The notes below the pieces were generated by a model that was not told the DNA's origin, ran no database searches, and worked only from the letters and a program-made list of their open reading frames with translations. From the NCBI GenBank assembly GCA_002503055.1, contig DAQX01000016.1, forward strand, positions 1 to 38,995: 38,995 nucleotides of DNA, given 5' to 3'. This document shows positions 32,948 to 38,995 of the stretch, piece by piece; the stretch's first letter is position 1, and every line of letters starts with the position of its first letter. The stretch is from Euryarchaeota archaeon UBA86 (lineage in GTDB: Archaea; Thermoplasmatota; Poseidoniia; Poseidoniales; Thalassarchaeaceae). The translations under genes were made by a program, and so were the position numbers.

Positions 32948-33929
32948 CTCCTGTATGGGCTTCAGTCATCAAATCCGAAGTGCCTTTGACTTCTGCTCCT
33001 AATTTGTCCATGATGAGGAGGAATATGTCTTCCAAATCAGGATCATATTCCTGCATCTGACGAACTTGTACTTCGGCATTGGAGGCCGCATTGATGATTT
33101 CAGTAGTAGTTGAGTCATCGACTCTGATTACTCTCATGACTCGACCCATTCGGCGCACTACCAAGCCTCTCGACTCAAGCTCTTCCTGCATCTTACTGGC
33201 TCCCCCCCAAACAGAGATCTCAATTTCCCTCTCGACCTGGTCTGCTAAATCATCAATCCTACGCTGTACGACGATTTTTCCTTGGTGAATCATCACAATC
33301 CTGTCACATACATCTTGGACATCATCCATTACATGACTGCTCATCAGAACTGTTCTATTGCCTTCAGAAACCGTCTTCTTTAGAGTCTGGAGCATGAATT
33401 CCCTGGCCCTCTGATCGAGGCCATTGGTAGGTTCGTCACAAATCAGAAGATCTGGATCATGCACTAGTGCACAGGCGAGTTTCGCGGCCTGCTTCATTCC
33501 GGTACTGTATGTCTCGATCTTTCTGTACCTTTGATCTTTGAGTCCGACATACTGCAGAACCTCATGAGCTCTCCTAGTAGCATGAGCGGGATTCATCCCG
33601 AGAAGCTCTCCTGAGTATCTGACTTGGTCTACTCCTGTCAGACCAGGATCTAATGCATCATACTCGGGCATGTATCCAATTTTTGAGCGGATCTTGTCGC
33701 CCTCTGTCCTGATGTCATAACCCAAGACCGTGCCTTCGCCGGAAGTAGTTGTTATTAGGCCCAAGAGGCACTTGAATAAGGTAGATTTTCCAGCCCCGTT
33801 TGGACCTAGAATCCCAATTGCCCCTGGAGGAATGTCGAGATTGATATTGTCTAGGGCTAAATGCGGCCCGTACATCTTGCGAAGATTGCGAGATGTGATG
33901 ACTGGTTCCGGCCCGCTCGCAGAGTCCAT
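32931..33929 (-). CDS. ABC transporter ATPase, first gene of the ABC operon
   Basis: A 332-residue ATPase, similar in layout to the second ATPase of the operon: Walker A GPNGAGKST (about 41-49), signature YSTGMKQ at about 141-147, Walker B LLICDEPTNGLD at about 158-169, and switch His in MSSHVMDDV. The C-terminal ~100 residues are a separate accessory domain. The ATG at 33929 follows a good Shine-Dalgarno GAGGTG, itself directly after a perfect 8-bp hairpin. It likely pairs with the permease that overlaps its 3' end. Upstream lies a 76-bp spacer before arcTGT. Confidence 0.9.
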   Translation of the reverse strand: MDSASGPEPVITSRNLRKMYGPHLALDNINLDIPPGAIGILGPNGAGKSTLFKCLLGLITTTSGEGTVLGYDIRTEGDKIRSKIGYMPEYDALDPGLTGVDQVRYSGELLGMNPAHATRRAHEVLQYVGLKDQRYRKIETYSTGMKQAAKLACALVHDPDLLICDEPTNGLDQRAREFMLQTLKKTVSEGNRTVLMSSHVMDDVQDVCDRIVMIHQGKIVVQRRIDDLADQVEREIEISVWGGASKMQEELESRGLVVRRMGRVMRVIRVDDSTTTEIINAASNAEVQVRQMQEYDPDLEDIFLLIMDKLGAEVKGTSDLMTEAHTGGEETA

Positions 33930-33937
33930 AGTGCACC

Positions 33938-33956
33938 TCGACTCCTACGGAGTCGA
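33938..33956 (-). promoter_or_regulatory. Perfect 8-bp inverted repeat at the ABC operon leader
   Basis: TCGACTCC and GGAGTCGA pair perfectly around a 3-base loop, 9 bp before the ATG at 33929. On the mRNA the Shine-Dalgarno sequence GAGGTG begins with the last two bases of the 3' arm, so folding could affect ribosome access. No U-run follows, which argues against a terminator of arcTGT. A DNA operator is the alternative. Confidence 0.4.
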
Positions 33957-34005
33957 ATACGGCTCAGCGATTCGTCACTTGAATTAATCCCCGTCGGGAG
34001 CCAGT

Positions 34006-36132
34006 TCAGTCGCCCCTGAGGGCTCCTTCTCGAACTCGAACTGCAACTCCTTTCGATAACTGAGACATCTCCCTTGGAGTCGTAATTGCTGAGCCATGTG
34101 CAACTAAGTTTCCGGCATCGTCCACCACCAAGCAAGGTTGCCCTGGAATCAAGTGAGGATCTGCTCCACGGATGTATCCATGCATCACATTCCTTCCCTT
34201 ACCTACGAAGGGTATCGCGTCCTCGAGAAGTCTAACCCTAGGAATGCCTGAGTGGTCGCTGTCTGGGTCTGATAGCGGTTCGCCGAACAACGCTGGAGGA
34301 TTTGGATTAGAGTTGAGTCTAGATGCACCTTCGAGAGCGAGGCTGATTCCTCCATCATTCAACCTCGGAGAGAGGATATGTTGCTGATTATCGAATACAT
34401 TGACAATTCGATCAGTATTGGAGCGGCGTACTTCCATTTCTCCAGTTAGTTTGCATGCCTCAATAGGAGGTACTGCGCAAAGTACCGAGAGTTTGTCAAC
34501 AATCGAGCATCGATCTAACCATTGTCTGATTTCAGAAGACTTCTCATTATCTGGAATCTCTACTGGTGACGCTCTAACTAGAGGCAGGCCCTCTAGCCCT
34601 AACTCTTCAAGGCCTTCCCAAATCTCCTCGTCATCAAATACCTCCAGCCAAGTCTCATCTGAACATTCTAGATGGCACCATGGAGAGACATCTTCCATGC
34701 TGAAAGGAATCGGACCTAGAGGGGTTGGTATCATCACTAAGCTTCGAGGATTCTCGAGTAGTGCCTCGACTGCTGCGCCTAGAGCCGATGTTCGCCAAGG
34801 AGGGGGTGCGGAGTCAATTAGTACAACTCGTTCCGGCTTGCCTTCACTGCCATCCCACCAAGAGCCTGGAACTCTCCATCTCATCGAAAGTAGAGCGTGT
34901 AGGTGCAGAATGTGTGGTCTTGAGCCAACATCTTCACTGAGATCTTCCCTACCCATTCTGACTGGATTTGTTGATGCCAGCATTTGCAGGGCCGCCTCGC
35001 CAGATGGTTCATCGGGCATCTCCTCAAGTTGGTCTAGTACCCAAAGGAAAGCCTCTCTCAACTGCGGGTTAGCGTGGCTTCGCCTTTCTGCCAGTTGCCA
35101 GATTCTACCTTCTCTGACGGCTTCACGGCATCTTGCGAGTTCGGTCTGAGTGACTTCGAGATTGTGATGGGCGAGCAGAACTGAGCGTTCATCCTTGTCC
35201 ATCCCTCTGACTTCCTCGGTTGTTATACCGAAAAGAGCAGCGGAAGATACAGGCCACTCGGTCAGACCCTCCAACTTGACAGTGCCCTCGGGAGAAAGAA
35301 GGCGATCATCGCGTGCAAAGAGGGCATACGCAGCACTATCGAATAGGTCGGCCCCTAGGGCAATTGCCATTGGGAATAGCATCGGATGGCCGCACCCGAA
35401 CATGTGAATCGGTCTGTCAGAAGGCGCTGTTGATCTTGCAGCCATCAGAGCCTCAAACAACTCCCTGTATCTCTGCTTCTCCATTAGGGGAACGATTCCT
35501 CCCAGAGGATGTACGCAGAACCCTCTGTTCTCTCCTTCGGCCGAACCCATTAGACTCGCAGCCTCGGCCCTCAAATCTTGGTGAGTTCCTCCTTGAATCG
35601 GACCATTGAGAAGCATCTTCTGTCCGGCTGCTTGCAGAGATTCTGGAGCTCTGTTAGCAGTTTCTTGCACACATTCTTCCAACTCCTCGCGACTCATGTC
35701 TGGGCGCCCGAAAACATCGAGCATAGTCCCGATATCAACGCCTATATCTCGCTGAAATTCGACTATCTCTCCTACTCCGACCTCGACATCACCGTAGACA
35801 TATGATTGGAAGGTACCAGAGTCGGTCATCACTACTCCAGGATAATCAAGTAGAGAATGGATTCCGTCTGATAGAGCCTTTTCCTTCAAGTCATCATGTT
35901 TCCAGATGACATATGAGTTGGTAATCAGAGCATCAACACCGTATTTTTCCCACATCTCTCTGGGTTCAATAGTTCTCAAATTCGGGTTGATAACTGGTAG
36001 CAAGGTTGGAGTCTGTAAAGAGCCGTGCAGAGTGTGAAGACGACCAATTCTAGCTGCCCCGTCTCGAACCACTATCTCGAACAATCCGAGGTCTTGTTCG
36101 CGGCAGGGCTCGGGTTCTGCTCGCGCGGGCAT
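34006..36132 (-). CDS. tgtA: Archaeosine tRNA-guanine transglycosylase (arcTGT) with degenerate zinc site
   Basis: It exchanges guanine 15 of tRNA for preQ0, the first step of archaeosine formation. The 708-residue protein has the TGT catalytic domain (about 18-360), then the archaeal C-terminal domains and a final PUA domain (about 630-708, with GSAITTPREM). Catalytic aspartates are visible: Asp104 in VMTDSGTFQSY and Asp265 in GADLFDSAAYAL. The archaeal zinc motif, normally CSCPVC, reads VSSAAL at 295-300, so the three cysteine ligands are gone; the histidine of the site remains as His323. The start at 36132 gives about 15 residues more than usual before the first strand. It lies 36 bp after the aconitase X gene on the same strand. 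Confidence 0.9.
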   Translation of the reverse strand: MPARAEPEPCREQDLGLFEIVVRDGAARIGRLHTLHGSLQTPTLLPVINPNLRTIEPREMWEKYGVDALITNSYVIWKHDDLKEKALSDGIHSLLDYPGVVMTDSGTFQSYVYGDVEVGVGEIVEFQRDIGVDIGTMLDVFGRPDMSREELEECVQETANRAPESLQAAGQKMLLNGPIQGGTHQDLRAEAASLMGSAEGENRGFCVHPLGGIVPLMEKQRYRELFEALMAARSTAPSDRPIHMFGCGHPMLFPMAIALGADLFDSAAYALFARDDRLLSPEGTVKLEGLTEWPVSSAALFGITTEEVRGMDKDERSVLLAHHNLEVTQTELARCREAVREGRIWQLAERRSHANPQLREAFLWVLDQLEEMPDEPSGEAALQMLASTNPVRMGREDLSEDVGSRPHILHLHALLSMRWRVPGSWWDGSEGKPERVVLIDSAPPPWRTSALGAAVEALLENPRSLVMIPTPLGPIPFSMEDVSPWCHLECSDETWLEVFDDEEIWEGLEELGLEGLPLVRASPVEIPDNEKSSEIRQWLDRCSIVDKLSVLCAVPPIEACKLTGEMEVRRSNTDRIVNVFDNQQHILSPRLNDGGISLALEGASRLNSNPNPPALFGEPLSDPDSDHSGIPRVRLLEDAIPFVGKGRNVMHGYIRGADPHLIPGQPCLVVDDAGNLVAHGSAITTPREMSQLSKGVAVRVREGALRGD

Positions 36133-36168
36133 GTATGCTACTGCGAAGAGCCGGAGTCATCAATGCTG

Positions 36169-37905
36169 TCATGCACGATTGAGAACCTTGAGAATGGTTA
36201 CTCCGTCTACAAGACTAATCTCTACTTCATCACCTGGGTTGACTTCCATAGTCGGGTCATCATCAAAGCCATGAGCATACGGAACTCCAAGGAGAGAAGC
36301 TGCAGGTAGTGTCAGGGGGCATACATCACGGTTGACTATCGCCTTAGGTCCCATTCCAGTATACAGCAGACCCATTAGTACGAATGGAGCAACAGTTGAT
36401 CCCGAACCCTTTGGATAAATTAGAACTGTATCGCCGACCGACTCGCCATCTAACGGGTGCCCTGGTTCTTCGATGACCCCTGTATCACGGTTGACATAGC
36501 CGAGATATGTGATTGGGACATCGGTCACCATGGCCTTACCTGTGACTTTCCACTCTGACTGACTCGGGATGCCTGATCCAGTCGTCTCGAACTTTCCTTC
36601 CCTATGTTCTTTCGATGATGGAATGGGCTTTGCTCCGGCCTTGTTCAGTTCGGGCCTCTGCCCTTCTGTAAGAGTTGGGTCAAAGGCGTGAGCGACGCAT
36701 TCCTGGATGCTCGCCACGCTTGTAGGCATCCTGTTGAGGCCACTGGTCAGATAGTGCTCGGCCTTGAGAGAGTTAGTAAGAAGGTGGTTGTAGCGATCTC
36801 GGTTGTAAGGAGTGACTTCCGGGCAGGTATCGCGTAGAACTAGGGCTCCGGACTCCTCCAGAATATCCAGTGTTCCGTCAGCAGATATCAAGTCATGATT
36901 GTGGGCACTCATGAATACCCAAAGTCTCTGATTTGGGATAATCTCTCCCAGCTCCATCCTAGCCCTAGCCGAAGCAGCGACTGCTCGGGCTTCTCCAACG
37001 CTTGCCTGCGGGCACCCTATTACGACCAAGTCCACTTGGCCACTCGGAGCTAATTCGCGATAGCGCTCAGCCAAATCTTCCTCGGTAAAAGTCAACTCGC
37101 CCTGATACTCATCGACAGGCGGAGCTTTGGCAGTATGGCCATCCGCCCAAAGCATAGGAGAGCCATAGTTTGCCGCTGCAGCAGTTAGTGCCTTGCGCAT
37201 CTCGAAACTTGCCCAATCGGGCAGCCCGATGATTCGCGGCATCGGCCCCCAAGGAAGATTCCATTCAGGCCTAATCTGCTTGCCAATCCAATCCCCTAGG
37301 ATGCTCCAGTCGGTTGGATCCGACATAGAGCACTTGACATTGACAAGGATGTTGGGGACTCTATTCTCGCCTAGGTGTAGTCCCCACTTGGGAGCCCATC
37401 CAGTAAGTGCAGTTGCGAGGGCCGATAGACCGGATTCTCTGTTAGTAATTAGTGAAGTGTAGGAGTTGGAGAAGCAGACTGCGTTGGACTCGGCCCAAGA
37501 GCCGATTCCCTCATCATCCTTGACCCCTCTATCGTAAGGCGTGCACGAGAGTGTAGCTTCTATTCCCAGCTCGGAATATGCATGTACAATCTCGAACTGT
37601 TGTTCAAGGAAGTCAGGATGGTCGATTCCCATCTCATCCATCTTCTCATGATCACATCCTGCCGAATTCAGAGTAGTAGGAATCGTTACCTTTCCATCTG
37701 GGTCGCCAGACAGATCTGCCAAGAATCGTCGAAGTCCGTGCCCTCCAGTGATTACGCTAACTCCTGAGACATGTGCGTTCTCTACTTCGATAAACTCAGA
37801 AGCACCCGCAGTAGAGGCTAGATCGACGACCAGTCTAGCAGCCTTCTGCTTGGTTGGGCCCATGGAGCCGGCAAGCATCGACTCGAGTTGCGAGGGTATT
37901 TCCAC
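36169..37905 (-). CDS. Aconitase X, fused large and small subunits; probable phosphomevalonate 5-dehydratase
   Basis: A 578-residue protein. The N-terminal ~415 residues are the large subunit: EATLSCTPYDRG, VCFSNSYTSLITNRESGLSA, TGWAPKWGLHLGENR, IGCPQASVGEA and DTCPEVTPY carry the conserved cysteines that bind the Fe-S cluster. After a charged linker (~415-445) the small subunit follows (GKAMVTDVPITYLG, GHPLDGESVGDTVLIYPKGSGST). In archaea aconitase X usually consists of two separate chains and dehydrates 5-phosphomevalonate in the archaeal mevalonate pathway, feeding isoprenoid lipids; that role is inferred from family and host. Bacterial relatives act on hydroxyproline. It lies between arcTGT (36 bp) and the NikR-like gene (61 bp). 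Confidence 0.8.
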   Translation of the reverse strand: MEIPSQLESMLAGSMGPTKQKAARLVVDLASTAGASEFIEVENAHVSGVSVITGGHGLRRFLADLSGDPDGKVTIPTTLNSAGCDHEKMDEMGIDHPDFLEQQFEIVHAYSELGIEATLSCTPYDRGVKDDEGIGSWAESNAVCFSNSYTSLITNRESGLSALATALTGWAPKWGLHLGENRVPNILVNVKCSMSDPTDWSILGDWIGKQIRPEWNLPWGPMPRIIGLPDWASFEMRKALTAAAANYGSPMLWADGHTAKAPPVDEYQGELTFTEEDLAERYRELAPSGQVDLVVIGCPQASVGEARAVAASARARMELGEIIPNQRLWVFMSAHNHDLISADGTLDILEESGALVLRDTCPEVTPYNRDRYNHLLTNSLKAEHYLTSGLNRMPTSVASIQECVAHAFDPTLTEGQRPELNKAGAKPIPSSKEHREGKFETTGSGIPSQSEWKVTGKAMVTDVPITYLGYVNRDTGVIEEPGHPLDGESVGDTVLIYPKGSGSTVAPFVLMGLLYTGMGPKAIVNRDVCPLTLPAASLLGVPYAHGFDDDPTMEVNPGDEVEISLVDGVTILKVLNRA

Positions 37906-37966
37906 GGCTATCGGCCATAGAGTCGCCCCTTCAATGCGACGCAGATTCTACCTCTGCCAGAGGTAT

Positions 37967-38398
37967 TCAGCAACAGCCGCTTTCTCGGAAAGGCGCAGAA
38001 ATGAATTCCACCTTGTCTACATTAGGGGTGTTCTGGAGACTCTCAATTACATTTCGAAGGTTTGCAGCCTTGCCCTTGGCTTGGATTACATCTACACATG
38101 CGTGACTGTGCTTGAGGCTGCTGTGACTGTATGAGGCTACTTCGATTAAATCTGAATGGCGAAGATCTAGCAGCTTGTGGCTCTTACCATGATCGTGCTG
38201 ATAGTATACGACAAAGTGCCCTTCGGCAATTAATTCTCCGTCCATATTCATCAAATCGCCCTTCTGTTGAATTTCGGCGTAGCATAATGCTGCGTCCCGG
38301 ATAAAACGGCTGCGATTCTTATACCCTGACTGCTTAATCAATTTTTCAAAGATTTCCGCAAAGTCCTTGTCTGCGCTGAATGAGATTATTTGACTCAT
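37967..38398 (-). CDS. NikR-like ribbon-helix-helix metalloregulator
   Basis: A 143-residue protein. An N-terminal ribbon-helix-helix DNA-binding domain (QIISFSADKDFAEIFEKL, then GYKNRSRFIRDA) is joined to an ACT-like metal-binding domain. NikR binds nickel with four ligands (His, His, His, Cys). Here His81, His92 and Cys101 align approximately, but the third histidine of the HxH pair appears to be Ser94, and additional histidines (68, 70, 74, 97, 99) surround it. A different metal is therefore likely. It is divergent from a ZnuA-like gene across a dyad, so zinc is the best guess. I chose the ATG at 38398 from NikR length; ATG 38416 adds six residues. The tail ends GCC. Confidence 0.8.
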   Translation of the reverse strand: MSQIISFSADKDFAEIFEKLIKQSGYKNRSRFIRDAALCYAEIQQKGDLMNMDGELIAEGHFVVYYQHDHGKSHKLLDLRHSDLIEVASYSHSSLKHSHACVDVIQAKGKAANLRNVIESLQNTPNVDKVEFISAPFRESGCC

Positions 38399-38419
38399 GA
38401 ATTGCCGAGGAGCCATGCA

Positions 38420-38451
38420 CTAATAATAATTTTTAAAATCATAATTATTAG
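38420..38451. promoter_or_regulatory. AT-rich dyad between the NikR-like and ZnuA-like genes, likely regulator operator
   Basis: Arms CTAATAATAAT and ATAATTATTAG are inverted repeats of 11 bp with one mismatch, separated by 10 bp (TTTTAAAATC). The centre could also serve as TATA box of the minus-strand regulator gene. The dyad lies 22 bp before the regulator's start and 36 bp before the ZnuA-like start, so one bound regulator could control both directions. Its size resembles known NikR palindromes, but low complexity means arms of this quality can arise by chance. Confidence 0.5.
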
Positions 38452-38457
38452 ATTTGA

Positions 38458-38464
38458 TTAAATA
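38458..38464 (+). promoter_or_regulatory. TATA box of the ZnuA-like gene
   Basis: TTAAATA is centred 26 bp before the ATG at 38487, the expected distance for a leaderless archaeal mRNA. It lies 7 bp from the adjacent dyad, so a bound regulator could block TBP or TFB. Confidence 0.6.
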
Positions 38465-38486
38465 TCTATTAGAGTGCGGCCGGCCC

Positions 38487-38995
38487 ATGAATAGTAACGC
38501 GTATAGAGCCATGATGCTAAGTTTGGTACTAGTATTGTCAAGCCTGGCAGGATGCCTTAGTGCGGATGATGAAGATCAGGAAGAGCAGGAAAATGAGATA
38601 CTCGGCAAGGTAATGGTTTCCACTTACCATGTCGGTGAGTTGGTTTCGGCTGTGGCCGGAGATACATTGGATGTTGAGATAATCAGTCCTTCCAATGTCC
38701 CAGTACACGACTACGAGCCTTCTGCTGGTGACCTAATTAGACTGCAAGAGTCTGATTTATTCTTTTACCATGGTGTAAACCTAGAGCCTTGGGTAGAGTC
38801 TGCTTTGGCGACTCTAGGCAACGACGCACCTGTGTCGGCTATGACACATACAATGCCTAGTGGAGAGATAACACTTGATTACGAATCGATATTGATTTCT
38901 AATCTCTGTGAGTTACTTGTCGAGGGCCCATTCGAGAGTACTACCCTTGGAATTCCTCATGATGACCACGATGATCATGACGATCACGACGATCA
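38487..38995 (+). CDS. znuA: ZnuA-like zinc ABC transporter substrate-binding lipoprotein (3' truncated)
   Basis: The first ~170 codons are present. The precursor has a short signal with lipobox LAGC (Cys23), so it is a surface-anchored lipoprotein. VSTYHVGELV has the first family-conserved histidine, and VHDYEPSAGDLIRLQESD contains the canonical second zinc-binding segment (HxYEP). NLEPW follows. The visible C-terminus is a histidine-aspartate loop (repeats of HDD), typical of zinc-binding ZnuA proteins. It captures zinc outside the cell for an ABC importer whose other genes must lie beyond the window. A TATA box 26 bp upstream and the adjacent dyad suggest control by the divergent NikR-like protein. 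Manganese is the less likely alternative. Confidence 0.85.
   Translation, partial: MNSNAYRAMMLSLVLVLSSLAGCLSADDEDQEEQENEILGKVMVSTYHVGELVSAVAGDTLDVEIISPSNVPVHDYEPSAGDLIRLQESDLFFYHGVNLEPWVESALATLGNDAPVSAMTHTMPSGEITLDYESILISNLCELLVEGPFESTTLGIPHDDHDDHDDHDD

Noticed and set aside
34400..35149. 249-residue plus-strand ORF inside arcTGT
   Set aside because: Serine- and arginine-rich antisense shadow of the arcTGT C-terminal region.
38420..38451. Dyad as a terminator hairpin
   Set aside because: It sits between two divergent start codons, so no transcript would end there.
1..38995. CRISPR arrays, insertion sequences, integrase attachment sites
   Set aside because: No regularly spaced repeats, transposase or integrase genes, or terminal inverted repeats were seen; the region looks like ordinary core chromosome.

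Overview
The window looks like a chromosomal segment of a planktonic euryarchaeon, most likely Marine Group II (Poseidoniia); the group name is inference, the archaeal assignment is well supported. Archaeal markers are an archaeal-type triosephosphate isomerase, CTP-dependent riboflavin kinase, archaeal NadM, ABCE1, a DRG-type GTPase, archaeosine tRNA-guanine transglycosylase, a tiny eL41 ribosomal protein and TATA boxes about 26 bp before start codons. Genes are tightly packed on both strands. No gap without a gene exceeds about 140 bp, and several convergent pairs overlap by 9-14 bp. I see no mobile element, CRISPR array, rRNA or replication origin.

Layout. 1-3070: truncated lipoprotein gene, tRNA-Ala(GGC), SprT-like metalloprotease, membrane protein, tRNA-Arg(TCT), eL41, polytopic membrane protein. 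3076-9377: tpiA and a sugar nucleotidyltransferase (minus), then sucC-sucD and two trans-isoprenyl-diphosphate synthases (squalene and phytoene synthase-like). 9445-14937: ABCE1, GrpE, Rieske oxygenase, hydrolase-fold lipoprotein. 14938-21428: NadM and an unknown protein (minus), DRG GTPase and TatC (plus), a UMF1/Atg22-like transporter (minus) and a GDPD-like protein (plus). 21429-28062: citrate synthase, a membrane protein, a hotdog thioesterase, a 71-residue membrane protein, Kbl, a PqqB-like protein, RibK, TruA and a TPR-like protein. 28118-33929: a five-gene minus-strand ABC operon (ATPase, permease, ATPase, permease, tryptophan-rich protein). 34006-38995: arcTGT, fused aconitase X (probable phosphomevalonate dehydratase) and a NikR-like metalloregulator on minus, divergent from a ZnuA-like zinc-binding lipoprotein that runs off the window.

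Together the genes cover central carbon metabolism (TPI, citrate synthase, succinyl-CoA ligase), isoprenoid and carotenoid or squalene synthesis (AcnX plus the two synthases), cofactors (NAD, FAD/FMN), tRNA modification (TruA, arcTGT), ribosome recycling, protein export (TatC) and metal uptake.

The most unusual observations concern metal sites. ABCE1 has lost four of its eight conserved Fe-S cysteines. arcTGT has lost its three zinc cysteines while keeping its catalytic aspartates. That arcTGT lies downstream, on the same strand, of a NikR-like regulator with an altered metal site, which is divergent from a zinc-uptake gene across a near-perfect AT-rich dyad. This could be a zinc-sparing locus, but that is inference. 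Other points of interest are a GDPD-like protein whose catalytic HRG motif sits at its C-terminus, and large acidic extracytoplasmic insertions in two membrane transport proteins.
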